Of a stretch of DNA of 64,000 nucleotides, positions 25,191-35,300 are shown in pieces. The DNA is from Jatrophihabitans sp035642535 (GTDB taxonomy: Bacteria > Actinomycetota > Actinomycetes > Mycobacteriales > Jatrophihabitantaceae): the NCBI GenBank assembly GCA_035642535.1, contig DASQSE010000005.1, positions 13,606 through 77,605 on the forward strand, read 5' to 3'. The notes beneath the pieces were generated by a model. That model saw nothing but the letters and a program-made list of their open reading frames with translations. It did no database searches and was not told the origin of the DNA. Each line of letters opens with the position of its first letter. The first letter of the stretch is position 1. A program made the translations under genes and the position numbers.

Positions 25191-26267
25191 TCACGATGCG
25201 CCGAGGGCCCGACTCAGCAGTTGTTGCCGCGTCCGCGCCCCGGTCTTGGCAAGTATCGCCTTCACGTGGTCGTTCACGGTGTGCTCGGAGAGGAACAGCT
25301 CCGCGGCGAGCCGTCGTGAGTCGAGCCCGGTGGCGAGCAGCGCGAGCACCCCCGACTCACGTTCCGACAAACCGTACGCGCGGCTGTAGACGTCCATGCG
25401 CTCGGCAGGCGTGCTGGGTTCGATCGAAACGGCTATGTCGGCGCCCAGCCGCGATGCCTTGACCGTGACCCACCGCCCGCCGCCGAGGTGGATGCGCGAC
25501 CACGGCGGTCCGATCGGGACGTCGTGCTCGGCCGCGATCAGGGCCGCGCCGATGTTGTAGGCCGCGGCGGGAATCGCCGGCATCGGCTCGTCCGGCGGAT
25601 TGAGCCGAAGCAGCGCCTCGCCGGCCGCCTCGGTCTGACTGTGCACCTGCAGGTCGGGCTGGAGGACGACCACGGCAGGCCCGACCGGCAGCAGTTGCTG
25701 CTCCGGATCGACGAAGGTGCGCGCCACCGCTCGACGCAGCCCCGCCGTGACAGCCGATCTGAACGACGCGAGGAAATCCAGCTCAGCAGCACTGAACGGC
25801 GTACCACTGTTCCGCCAGAGCTCCATGAACGCCCAGCAGCCGTAGCGATCACCGAACGCGATCAGCGCCGTGTCCAGGACGCCGAGCTCGCTGTACATGT
25901 GCCGCCACAGGGGTGATCGCTCGAGGTGGCCGTCCGTGGCCGAGCACAACGACGTCGCAGCCACGCCGCCGTCGAGCACGCGGTCCCATCTGGCGACCGT
26001 TGCCAGATAGCGCCAGCGGATGAGTTCGGGGAGCCGCGGCCAGGGCAACATCGGCACGTCGGCAAGTGGCGAGGTTGCCACTCTCGTCACCGGATCGGTG
26101 AGCGCGAACACGAACGCGTCGCACTCGACCACGTCGCGCACCTGGGCGAGGACCTGCTCGCGCAACGCCTTCGGGTTGAGGTCGCCGTCGCACAACCGCG
26201 CGATGCGAGTCAGCACATCGCGCGCCAGTGCCACGCGCTGAGCGTACGGCGCGCAGATCCCCAGCAT
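25191..26267 (-). CDS. LuxR-type transcription regulator with GAF-like sensor
   Basis: 358 residues from the ATG at 26267; the frame is open beyond but that part overlaps the small gene on the other strand. Residues 1-170 look like a GAF/PAS-type sensory domain (VECDAFVFALTDP, YGCWAFMELWRNSGTPFSAAELDFL). The C-terminal 65 residues are a LuxR helix-turn-helix (YGLSERESGVLALLATGLDSRRLAAELFLSEHTVNDHVKAILAKTG). There is no receiver domain. No Shine-Dalgarno is evident, and a GTG at 26234 is an alternative start. It sits 94 bp from the broken carboxypeptidase on the same strand; the target genes are unknown. Confidence 0.87.
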   Translation of the reverse strand: MLGICAPYAQRVALARDVLTRIARLCDGDLNPKALREQVLAQVRDVVECDAFVFALTDPVTRVATSPLADVPMLPWPRLPELIRWRYLATVARWDRVLDGGVAATSLCSATDGHLERSPLWRHMYSELGVLDTALIAFGDRYGCWAFMELWRNSGTPFSAAELDFLASFRSAVTAGLRRAVARTFVDPEQQLLPVGPAVVVLQPDLQVHSQTEAAGEALLRLNPPDEPMPAIPAAAYNIGAALIAAEHDVPIGPPWSRIHLGGGRWVTVKASRLGADIAVSIEPSTPAERMDVYSRAYGLSERESGVLALLATGLDSRRLAAELFLSEHTVNDHVKAILAKTGARTRQQLLSRALGAS

Positions 26268-26336
26268 TGGGGATGTTGGCCGGCGCCGCCGCCGAACAGG
26301 CTGTGCGGTGCAACCCACTTCCGACTGGAGGGCAGC

Positions 26337-26636
26337 ATGCCGATCCTGCACATCGAGAACACTGTCCGCGATTTCGATTCGTGGAAGACGGCCTTCGACA
26401 AGTACGAGCAGTTCCGTGCCGCGCAGGGCGTGCGGGCGTACCGAATGACGCGCAGCATCGCCGACCCGACCAAGGTGAACGTCGATCTCGGCTTCGACAC
26501 CGTCGACGACGCGCGAGCCTTCGTCGGCCGCCTGGAGAAGATCTGGGCGTCGCCGCAGTCGCAGCGCGAGATGCTCCTCCACTCGACGCCCGAGGTGTAC
26601 GAGGTCGTCGTCGACCGGAGCCTCGCGCAGCGCTGA
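26337..26636 (+). CDS. Small dimeric alpha/beta-barrel (cyclase-like) protein
   Basis: 99 residues, ATG with GGAGG 5 bases upstream. Pattern ILHIENTVRDFDSWKTAFDKYEQFRAAQGVRAYRMTR followed by a D-rich strand and VGRLEKIWASPQSQREML matches the small alpha/beta proteins related to ABM/Dabb folds found in many actinomycetes, often tagged cyclase. Function unknown; such proteins act as isomerases, monooxygenases or cyclases. It is divergent from the LuxR gene with 69 bp between, so it may be its target. Confidence 0.75.
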   Translation: MPILHIENTVRDFDSWKTAFDKYEQFRAAQGVRAYRMTRSIADPTKVNVDLGFDTVDDARAFVGRLEKIWASPQSQREMLLHSTPEVYEVVVDRSLAQR

Positions 26637-26786
26637 GGGCTGTTGGTTTATGTTGGAAGTTGCCTGCATCAACCGGGGCACATCGGACGATTAACCGCGT
26701 ATATCGGCCTAATTGCTTGTAAGCGTGCTGGAAAATGTGCTAATTTGCGCGAACCTGACACTGGGCTGCGGCAGTGGGAGTGTCCG

Positions 26787-29700
26787 ATGAGCGGCACGCG
26801 AGGAGCGCGCAGGTGCCTGCTCGTGCTGATGGCTACCGGCGTCCTGGTGGGCGGTAGCGCGATCGCCGCCGCGCCGGTCGCGGCGCAGAGTCCACCTGGT
26901 GCACCGCGGCAACCGACGCGCGCCGGCGATCCCGCGATCGTCAGCGTCGACGTCGTGCCGAACGCAGCCGCTTCGGGTTCATACAACGGCCTCGCGCTCA
27001 CCCCGCCGATGGGCTTCAACGACTGGAACGCGTACGGCTGCAACATCACCGAGGACGTCGTCAAGCAGACCGCCGACGCGTTCGTCAGCAACGGCATGCG
27101 CGATGCCGGCTACCAGTACGTCAACATCGACGACTGCTGGCAGGACGGGCGCACGGTATCCGGCAACAACGACCTGAAACGCCTCGTCGGGCGAGTGAAC
27201 GGGCACCTGATTGCCGACCCGGTGTTCTTCCCGAGCGGGATGAAGGCGCTCGGCGACTACATCCACGCGCGCGGCCTGAAGTTCGGCCTGTACAGCAGCA
27301 ACGGCACCGGCACCTGCCAGAACGTCGCAGGCACGTTCGATCACGAGACCACCGACGCGAACGACTACGCCGCCTGGGGCGTCGACTACTTCAAGTTGGA
27401 CACCTGCAACTCCGGTCTGCCGGGCGATCCCAACGCGTTCTACCAGCGCTACAAGGTGTTCTCGGACGCGCTGCGCGCCAGCGGCCGCGATGTCGTGTTC
27501 AGCATCTGCGACTTCACCCGCGGCGGGCAGACCTGGTTGTGGGGCCCGCAGATCGGCAACCTGTGGCGCACGACGGGCGACATCAGCGCGAACTTCAACA
27601 GCATGCTGAACAACTGGTCGACGACGCAGGCGCTGCGCACGTACGCCGGGCCCGGCGGTTGGAACGATCCGGACATGCTCGAGATCGGCACTGGCGGGTT
27701 CAGCTCACTCGCCGCGCCCGCCGCGCCCGGCGACACCAACGTGCAGGTCGAGAGCGCGAACGGTGCAGTGCCCGGTAGCGCGTTCCGCATCGGCACCCGC
27801 GCCGGTGGCGATCTGGAGAGCTTCGAGGTGGCCAACGTCGGCACCGCAGCCGGTCCGGCCACCTCGCTGTTCGCACCCGCCTCGGTCGGCGACACCAGCG
27901 TCAAGGTGCCGAGCACGAACGGGTTCACGGCGGGCAACAAGATCCTCATCGACACGGGCGGCAGTTACGAGTCGCCGACCATTACGTCGGTCGGCACGCC
28001 CGGCTCGCAGACCAGCCTCGCCGACGCGGCGTCATCCGGAGACACGCACCTCCAGGTCGCGAGCGTCGACAGCCTGGTGCCCGGCGACGTGTTGCGGGTC
28101 GACAACGGCGACTCGAGCGAGCAGGCGACGATCGCGGACGTCGGCACGGCGGCCGGTCCGGCGACGACGCTCGCCGCTTCCGCGTCGGCGGGCGCCACCA
28201 ACGTCAAGCTGGCAAGTACGGCCGGCGTGGTGGTGGGCAACAAACTGCTGCTCGGCACCGGCACGAACGCCGAGCGCGCGACGGTCACCGGGGTGGGTAC
28301 GGCGGCCGGTCCGGCGACGACGCTCGTCGCGCCGGCGTCGGTCGGCGACACGAACGTGAAGGTCGCCAGCCTGAACGGAATGACCGTCGGCGACCCGATC
28401 CTGCTCGACAGCGGTGGCAACACCGAGACCGCGACGATCACCGGCATCCCGGGCGGCGGTGGTGCGGCCGGGCCGCGGGTTGCGGGGCGCATCGGGAACG
28501 CGGTGAAACTCGACGGCGGCACCGAGTACGTCAACCTGCCGACCGGCATCGTCAACGGACTGTCCGACTTCACCGTGTCGGCCTGGGTCAATCCCGCCGC
28601 GAACGCCACCTGGTCGCGAGTGTTCGACCTCGGCACCGGCACCACACGCAACATGTTCATGACCGCGAACGCCGGTGGTGCCGGCCTGCGCTTCGCGATC
28701 ACCACAGGCGGATCGGGCGGTGAGCAGCAGCTCACCGGCGGCGGGCAGCTGCCGTTGAACCAGTGGTCGCACGTCGCGGTCACGGTGTCCGGGACGACCG
28801 GCACCCTCTACCTCAACGGCAACCCGGTTGCCACCAACCCGAACATGACGTTGGATCCGGCCGACCTGGGCAGCACCAACCAGAACTGGATCGGCCGCTC
28901 GCAATACGACGACCCGTTCCTCAATGCCACGGTCGACGACTTCCAGATCTACAACCGGGCACTGTCCGCGGCCGAGGTCGGCGATCTCGCGGGCGGGCAG
29001 CCGGGTGCCGGCAATGTCGCGTCCTACAAGTTCGACGAGGACGGCGGCGCCACCGCGGTCGACAGCTCCGGCAACGGCCGCGACGCGACGATCATCGGGG
29101 CGGCGGCCGGCCCGGCCAACACCACGATCGCCCCGGTCGAGCCCGGCGACACGAACATCAAGGTGTCGAGCACGAACGGCTTCGTGGTGGGCGATCAGCT
29201 CGAGCTGCACGAGCAGGGCCTCGTGCCGGTCGGGCAGGAGAACTCCGAGCTGGCGACGATCACCGGGGTCGGCACGGCGGCCGGTCCGCAGACGACGACG
29301 GTCGCGCCGGTGAGTGCCGGCGACACGAACATCAAGCTCGTCAGCACGAACGGGTTCGTGGTCGGCCAGCCGATGCAGATCAAGGATGCCGGCGGCGCGC
29401 ACTTCGAGACGGCGACGGTCAGCGCGATCGGTACGCCCGCGGGGGCCGCGACGACGCTGGCCGCGCCCGCGAACGCCGGCGCCACCGATCTCAAGGTGAC
29501 CAGCACCAACGGGTTCGCGGCCGGCGAGGATCTGGTCGTCGGCGTCGGCGCCGACCAGGAGATCGCCCGCGTCACCGACGTCGGCACGGCGGGCGCCGAC
29601 GGCACCGGCGTCACGATCGCCGCACCGTTGACGAAGGCCCATCTGATTCTCGCGCTCATCCGCGGCACGGGCACCGGAGTCACACTGTCGGGTCCGCTCG

Positions 29701-31076
29701 CGACTGCGCACGCGGCCGGCAGCACGACCCGCGGGCAGGGTACCGGCGTCGACGTCGCCGCGCCCATCAAGGCGGCGCACCCGCTCGCGACGACCGGCGG
29801 GTCGCCGGGCAGCGGCATCACGATCCGCGACGTCGGCGCAGGCATCGACGTGACTCCGCTGACCAAGGCGCACCAGGTGGCGGCGGCGGCGCGCGACACC
29901 GGCACCGGCGTCGACATCTCGTCGCTGTCTGCCGCGCACGACTCCGGCGTGCCGGCCCGCGGCCTGGGCACCGGTGTCACGCTCACCGCGCCGCTGGCCA
30001 GCGCGCACGACAGCGCCGTACCGGTGCGCGACGAGAGCAAACCCGGCACCGGAATCACGTTCTCGCCGGCGCTGCACGCCGCGCACCCGGTGAACGCGAC
30101 CACCCGTGGCGGCGGCACCGGCATCACGCTGACGGCACCGGTCACGCAGGCGCATCCGAACGCGTCGGCGATCGGCAAGAGCGGACTGTCGCTGACCGAG
30201 AGCCGCACGCACTTCACCCTGTGGGCGCTGGACTCCGCGCCGCTGTTGGCCGGCACGAACGTCGCAGACATGGCGCAGCAGAACCTCGCGATCTACCTGA
30301 ACAAGGACGTGATCGCGCTGGACCAGGATCCGGACGGCGTCCAGGTATTCACGATCTCCAACGCGAATTCGCAGTGGAAGCTGCGCAAGCCGTTGGCGAA
30401 CGGCGACACCGCCGTTGCGGTGTTCAACGCGGGCACGACGCCGTGGACGGACGCGACTGTCAACTTCGCCGACGCCGGCCTCGACCCGGGACAGCGGTAC
30501 CTCGCGAAGGACCTGTGGTCGAAGCAGGTGCGGGCGGTCAGCGATCCGCTCACCACCGCGAGCGTCCCGGTGCACGGCACGACCGTGTATCGCGTCTCGT
30601 CGCGGCCGCCGTCGGTCACGGTGCCCGACCCGATCGTCGTCAATGCCACGAGCCCCGGCGGGGCGAAGGTCACCTATCAATCGAGTGCGAAGGACGCGTT
30701 CGACGAGCCGTTGTCGACATCCTGCTCGACGGCATCGGGCGCGACATTCGCGATCGGCGACACCCAGGTCACCTGCACCGCGACCGATGCCGCCGATCAT
30801 CGGAGCTCGGCGTCGTTCACCGTGCACGTCAAGGGCGCGGTCGAGCAACTGAACGATCAGCTCGACCTCGTAGGCCAGGCCGGCGGCGGCAGTTTCGCCG
30901 ATCAGCTGCACGCGGTGCTGGACGACCTCGCCGCCGGTGCGATGCAGAACGCGTGTGACGACCTCGACGGTTACATCAAGCACGTCAAGTCGCAGTCTGG
31001 AAAGCAGTTGAGCAAGACGCTCGCCGCAACCCTGGTCACGAACGCAAACCGCATCAGTGCCGTGATCGGCTGCTGA
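26787..31076 (+). CDS. Secreted GH27 glycosidase split by a repeat/LamG insertion
   Basis: 1429 residues, ATG with GGGAG 6 bases upstream. A signal peptide is followed by a GH27 (alpha-galactosidase/isomaltodextranase class) barrel: LTPPMGFNDWNAYG, nucleophile Asp205 in YFKLDTC, acid/base Asp265 in WRTTGDI and NDPDML near 294. After about residue 305 the barrel is interrupted by roughly 828 residues: five 50-residue repeats, a LamG/concanavalin-like domain (about 570-735), three more long repeats and eight short ones. The barrel resumes at about 1134 (LTESRTHFTLWALDSAPLLAGTN, VIALDQDP) with the usual C-terminal beta domain to about 1272. An HYR-like domain (1275-1350) and a FIMAH-like helical C-terminus follow. 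The two barrel pieces total a normal GH27 length, so the enzyme is probably active with an extended adhesive loop. Confidence 0.9.
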   Translation: MSGTRGARRCLLVLMATGVLVGGSAIAAAPVAAQSPPGAPRQPTRAGDPAIVSVDVVPNAAASGSYNGLALTPPMGFNDWNAYGCNITEDVVKQTADAFVSNGMRDAGYQYVNIDDCWQDGRTVSGNNDLKRLVGRVNGHLIADPVFFPSGMKALGDYIHARGLKFGLYSSNGTGTCQNVAGTFDHETTDANDYAAWGVDYFKLDTCNSGLPGDPNAFYQRYKVFSDALRASGRDVVFSICDFTRGGQTWLWGPQIGNLWRTTGDISANFNSMLNNWSTTQALRTYAGPGGWNDPDMLEIGTGGFSSLAAPAAPGDTNVQVESANGAVPGSAFRIGTRAGGDLESFEVANVGTAAGPATSLFAPASVGDTSVKVPSTNGFTAGNKILIDTGGSYESPTITSVGTPGSQTSLADAASSGDTHLQVASVDSLVPGDVLRVDNGDSSEQATIADVGTAAGPATTLAASASAGATNVKLASTAGVVVGNKLLLGTGTNAERATVTGVGTAAGPATTLVAPASVGDTNVKVASLNGMTVGDPILLDSGGNTETATITGIPGGGGAAGPRVAGRIGNAVKLDGGTEYVNLPTGIVNGLSDFTVSAWVNPAANATWSRVFDLGTGTTRNMFMTANAGGAGLRFAITTGGSGGEQQLTGGGQLPLNQWSHVAVTVSGTTGTLYLNGNPVATNPNMTLDPADLGSTNQNWIGRSQYDDPFLNATVDDFQIYNRALSAAEVGDLAGGQPGAGNVASYKFDEDGGATAVDSSGNGRDATIIGAAAGPANTTIAPVEPGDTNIKVSSTNGFVVGDQLELHEQGLVPVGQENSELATITGVGTAAGPQTTTVAPVSAGDTNIKLVSTNGFVVGQPMQIKDAGGAHFETATVSAIGTPAGAATTLAAPANAGATDLKVTSTNGFAAGEDLVVGVGADQEIARVTDVGTAGADGTGVTIAAPLTKAHLILALIRGTGTGVTLSGPLATAHAAGSTTRGQGTGVDVAAPIKAAHPLATTGGSPGSGITIRDVGAGIDVTPLTKAHQVAAAARDTGTGVDISSLSAAHDSGVPARGLGTGVTLTAPLASAHDSAVPVRDESKPGTGITFSPALHAAHPVNATTRGGGTGITLTAPVTQAHPNASAIGKSGLSLTESRTHFTLWALDSAPLLAGTNVADMAQQNLAIYLNKDVIALDQDPDGVQVFTISNANSQWKLRKPLANGDTAVAVFNAGTTPWTDATVNFADAGLDPGQRYLAKDLWSKQVRAVSDPLTTASVPVHGTTVYRVSSRPPSVTVPDPIVVNATSPGGAKVTYQSSAKDAFDEPLSTSCSTASGATFAIGDTQVTCTATDAADHRSSASFTVHVKGAVEQLNDQLDLVGQAGGGSFADQLHAVLDDLAAGAMQNACDDLDGYIKHVKSQSGKQLSKTLAATLVTNANRISAVIGC
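27700..28455 (+). repeat. Five long repeats inside the GH27 gene
   Basis: Encodes five units of about 50 residues, each with GDTNVKVAS-NG...G-(8-12 residues)-E-ATIT-VGTAAGPATT. DNA copies are diverged but keep strings such as gcggccggtccggcgacgac. Boundaries approximate. Confidence 0.8.
29110..30180 (+). repeat. Three long plus eight short repeats inside the GH27 gene
   Basis: After the LamG domain come three further 50-residue units (GDTNIKVSSTNGFVVGD and relatives) and then about eight 20-27-residue units with the core GTGVTL-APL--AH. The short units look like the tail part of the long unit amplified separately. Boundaries approximate. Confidence 0.8.
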
Positions 31077-31086
31077 CCGGCGTCAC

Positions 31087-32265
31087 GTGCGGATCTGGAC
31101 CGGGTCGTCGCGCCGGCGCTGGACGATCGTCTGCGCTGCCGCGGTGCTGGCCGCCGGCTTGGTCGCAGGCATCACCGTCGCTGCCTGGCCGGCGCAGCGC
31201 ACGCCGACCACGGCACCGGTCGCGTCGATCGCGGCCGGCCTGTCGACCACCTGCGCCGTGCTGGCTGACGGCACCGCGCGATGCTGGGGCGGGAATCTGG
31301 CCGGCGAGCTCGGCGACGGGACCCGGCGCGCGCGATCGGCACCGGTGCGGGTCGCCGGCCTGTCCGGCGTCACCGCGATCGCCACCGGCTTTCACTACAC
31401 CTGCGCGCTGCTCGACGATCACAAGGTGCGCTGCTGGGGGTGGAACCAGTACGGCCAGCTCGGCGACGGGACCACCGCCGATCGGCTAGCCCCGGTGCCG
31501 GTCGCCGGGCTGACGGACGTGCAGTCGCTCAGCGCGCAGGGCGAATCGTCGTGCGCGCTGCTGGCCGACCGAACCGTCCGCTGCTGGGGGGCCAACCGGT
31601 ACGGCCAACTCGGCGACGGCACGAACACCGACCGCGCGACGCCGGTGGCGGTCGCCGGCCTGACCAGCGTGACTCAGGTGAGCGCCGGCACCGGGCACGC
31701 GTGCGCTCTGCTCGCCGACGGGACCGTTCGGTGCTGGGGGCTCAACTTCTTCGGCGAACTCGGTGACGGCAGCACCGCGAACCGCGTTCGGCCGGTGCTG
31801 GTGCGCGGGTTGTCCGGCGTCACCCGGATCGCGGTGGGCAATCGCGACACCTGCGCGGTCGTGCGCGACGGCACGGCGCGCTGCTGGGGCGCGAACACGT
31901 CCGGCGAACTCGGTGACGGCACCACGACCAACCGCTCCGCGCCCGTGCGGGTGGCAGGGCTGTCCGGGGTGAGCAGCGTCGTCCCCGGTGTCTCGCGATC
32001 CTGCGCGCTGCTCACCGATCACCGCGTGCGGTGCTGGGGCGCGCTTCGCTACGGACAGCGCACGTCGGGGCCGTCCACGGTGCAGCGCACGCCGGCGCCG
32101 GTGATCGGCCTCGGTTCCGCGACCGCCATCACCGGCTTCGGCGAACACACCTGCGCGCTGCTCACCGACCGGACGGCCCGCTGCTGGGGCGTCAACGACA
32201 GCGGTCAACTCGGCGACGGATCGGACACCGACCGCGCGACACCGGTGGCCGTCGCCGCCGGCTGA
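31087..32265 (+). CDS. RCC1-repeat beta-propeller, membrane-anchored or secreted
   Basis: 392 residues, GTG start 10 bp after the GH27 gene, so probably co-transcribed. An N-terminal hydrophobic segment (IVCAAAVLAAGLVAGITVAAW) serves as signal anchor. It is followed by seven RCC1-type repeats of about 52 residues, each with CALL-D---RCWG-N--GQLGDGT. In each repeat the two cysteines, in CALL and RCWG, are positioned for a disulphide. Bacterial RCC1/BLIP-II propellers usually mediate protein or carbohydrate binding; the partner here is unknown, but the gene order suggests action with the GH27 enzyme. Confidence 0.88.
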   Translation: MRIWTGSSRRRWTIVCAAAVLAAGLVAGITVAAWPAQRTPTTAPVASIAAGLSTTCAVLADGTARCWGGNLAGELGDGTRRARSAPVRVAGLSGVTAIATGFHYTCALLDDHKVRCWGWNQYGQLGDGTTADRLAPVPVAGLTDVQSLSAQGESSCALLADRTVRCWGANRYGQLGDGTNTDRATPVAVAGLTSVTQVSAGTGHACALLADGTVRCWGLNFFGELGDGSTANRVRPVLVRGLSGVTRIAVGNRDTCAVVRDGTARCWGANTSGELGDGTTTNRSAPVRVAGLSGVSSVVPGVSRSCALLTDHRVRCWGALRYGQRTSGPSTVQRTPAPVIGLGSATAITGFGEHTCALLTDRTARCWGVNDSGQLGDGSDTDRATPVAVAAG

Positions 32266-32298
32266 CGCGTGGGGCCACGTCGCGCTCGGAGCTTGTAA

Positions 32299-32391
32299 GA
32301 CGCACGCGCCCCCGCACGGTTCATGATCATGCAGAAATGGCGGTCATGGCGACGATCCGTGCATGATCACGAACGACGGGCGCGTGTCGTC
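32299..32391. terminator. Long imperfect inverted repeat between convergent genes
   Basis: Arms 32299-32333 and 32360-32391. The inner 14 bp TTCATGATCATGCA pairs with TGCATGATCACGAA with one mismatch, and the outer part pairs GACG-CACGCGCCC with GGGCGCGTGTCGTC. It ends 2 bp before the stop of the beta-helix/M14 gene and follows the RCC1 stop, fitting a two-way terminator. Confidence 0.6.
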
Positions 32392-32392
32392 G

Positions 32393-35300
32393 TCAGTTGG
32401 GCCGATCCCGGTTGGTGACCAGCGGCACCCCGCCGCTGCGCGGTATCGGCCGGCTCTTTACCGCGGGCAACTTGGCTGCCGGCACCGGTGCCGCCGCGGT
32501 GCTCGCCGCCGGGAGCAGGATGCTGTTGAGCACGAGCCGCTCCTCGGCCGTCTGCCAGCCGCGGTACCACGGGTCGAAGCCGAGCAAGATCGCGTGCCCG
32601 GAACCGAACGGCTGGTCGATCACCGCCGGACGGCCGGGCAGGTTCGCGTTCGCGTTGACCTCGTAGCCGTAGCAGTTGCCGAAGCCGGCCGGTCCGCCGC
32701 AGTCGCCTGCGGGCGCGAACGTGGCGACCGCCGTGGCGGCCGGGATCGTGGTGCCGTTGCCGCCGAGGGTCGTCGGATCGAAGTTCGGGTCGTTGCTCGA
32801 CTCGCGGTAGATCCAGCCGCCGGCGTCCATGCCCCAGCCGGCCGGCGTGTCGGTGTTCCACGTGGCGTCGAAGGTCGAGCCGGGCGTGTTGATGCCGAGG
32901 ACGGTGTTGGTGTTGACGGTCGTGATGGCGGCGTTGCGGGCGCTGGTCGCCCCGCCGGCGGCGCTGCCGATGAACGTCCCACCGGCGTTGACGAACGCCT
33001 GCACTGCCTGCGCCGGGGTGCCCGCGGTGCCGACCGGCGTAGTCGCCGAGATCGCCGCGTTCGGGTCGATGAGCACGGTGTATCCGCCGCTGGTCAGCGC
33101 GCCGTTGGCGAGGTCGGTGGCGGTCAGTTGCCCGATCTGCGAGGTGGGAATGCCCTCCTTCTGGGTGAGCGCGAACAGCGCCTCGCAGTATGCCGTCGAA
33201 CGGCAGTAGCCCATGTCGGGTCCGGTGCCCGGGAAGGCCGGGTTGTTCGGCGGGGCGGCGCCCGTCCCGGCGTAGACGGCGATCTTCGGCAGCCTCAGCG
33301 CGGAGTGACTTCCCGGGTAGTCGGCGAGGCCATAGACCGGCGTCTGCCACTGGTTGGCGTCGGCCACGAGGGTGCTCAACCCGACAGAATCGCCTGCGAC
33401 CAGAGCCGCGCCGGTGTCGAAGTGCACGCCGCCGGCATCGAACCCGGTCGCCGCGCGGGACACGCTCGCACCCTGGTTCAGCAGTTGGTTGACCATGGCG
33501 AGAGCGCTCATCGAGTCGGTGTTGAACGCGTACACCGGCGCACTCGTCGCGGGCGCCGTGCCCAGCGCCGGTGTGCCGAGCGGCGTCATGCTCGTCCCGG
33601 TGGGCAGCTGCCGGGTGAGGAACCCGTCGCCGGCGAAGCCGCGCAGCAATGAGTACGACCACGTCACGACGTCGTAGTTGTAGTTGAACGGCAGGTACGG
33701 GTTCTCGCCCAGGACCGCCTGGATCCAGTGCTTGTTCTGCTGGCTCATCGGGATGTAGAGCGTGCCGGCCGGCAGCGTCATCGTCTGGGTGCGGACCGGT
33801 GACGACCCGCCCTGCACCGCATTGACGTCGAAGTCGCCGAACCGATGTGCGCCGGCGACCGTGACTGCACTGTTGAGCGTGTAGGCGTGGACGCCGACGA
33901 GTTGCAGGTCGCGGATCGTCTGCGCCACGTCGCCGGAATGCCTGCCGGGCAGGTAGAAGTAGCCGCACACGTTGACGTTCGGGTTCTGGTCGATTTCGCT
34001 CTGCCCGATCTCGTACAGGTCGATGATCGGCGGGCTGACCTGCGTGTTGTCCTGCAGCGTGCACGACCGGCCCTGCGCGACGGCCTCCGGCCACTGGTCG
34101 ACCCAGTCTCGTAGCAGCGCCTCCTTCTGCGCCGCGACGACGTTCACCGTCGTGTCCATCGCCAGGTAGTGGTCATAGACCTGCTTGCCGTAGCTCTCGT
34201 CGTTGCCCTTCTCGTAGGTCATGCCGGCGCCGCCCATCAGCAGAGCCGGGACGGTGTCGCCGTACTCGGGCACGAACAGGTCGTACGTGTTGTAGTTGCG
34301 GTACTGGCCGGTCTGGTCGTTGAACGCCCGCTGGATGGCCGGGCCGATGACGTTCTGGATCTGATCGAGCGCCGCGTGCGATATCTCGTGATGCGCGGCG
34401 TCCTGGTTCGGCGGGAAGAAATAGCCCGACGACTGCTGGTGTGCGTCGATGAAGAACAGCCCGGGGTACTTGGTGATCGCCTCCGTGAGCGCGCGGTTCT
34501 CGGGGAACAGGAACGTGCCGCGGTCGCGGTTCGGGTCGAACGACCAGGCGAAGGTGCGGTTGTTGTGGTCGCGGTCGTCCGGGGCCGTCACCGGCTGGAT
34601 GAACACGTCGAGGTTCTTGAGCCGGGCTACGTTGTCGCAGTCGGTGCGCGCGGCCAGCTCGTACAGCTCCTTCACCGATCCCTCGCCGCCGGCCGGCTCG
34701 TTGCCGTGCGGCGTGCCGGTGACCCAGGCGAACGCCGGCCGGCGGTTGACCTGCGCCGTGGCGATGCTCGGCGGCGTCGTGCCGTCGATGACGCCGCGCC
34801 AGAACGCCTGGTCGTTGCGGCCCGCGTCCAGGTTGGCGATGTTGTCCGGCGTACCGACCACGACGTAGTCGAACGGCTCGCCGAGCACGCTCTTGCCTTC
34901 CTCGACGAGTTTCGCCGCGACCCGCTGTCCGGTGGTGTTGGGGTGTGCGTTGATCGCGGCGACGACCGCGTGCAGGTAGTCCATCAGCTGTCCGGTCAGC
35001 TTCGCGGACGGCGAGGAGCCGGACAGTCCGTCACCGGTCGTGCCGCTGCCGAGCGTCGTGCCGAAGAACGAGTCGTAGCTCGGGATGTTCGGGTCGAGGG
35101 CAGCGGCGCTGTTGCTGCAGGTGCCCGCGGTCCCGGGCGCGCCGGGCGCCTCGGCGATGGGGAACTCGCCGCCGACCGAGTCGGCCTGGTCGCTGCTGCG
35201 GTACGGGCAGAACGTCACGGCCGACGAATCCGAGATGCCGGACGGGCAGTTGTTGTCGGCTACGGGTAACCCGTTCACCGGATTCTCCGGGACGGGCGGG

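Noticed and set aside
28032..30983. Long minus-strand open frame opposite the GH27 repeats
   Set aside because: Its apparent repeats are reverse-complement echoes of the GH27 repeat units.
27700..32265. Regular DNA repeats as a possible CRISPR array
   Set aside because: Units are in-frame protein repeats (GH27 and RCC1) with no short identical repeats separated by unique spacers.
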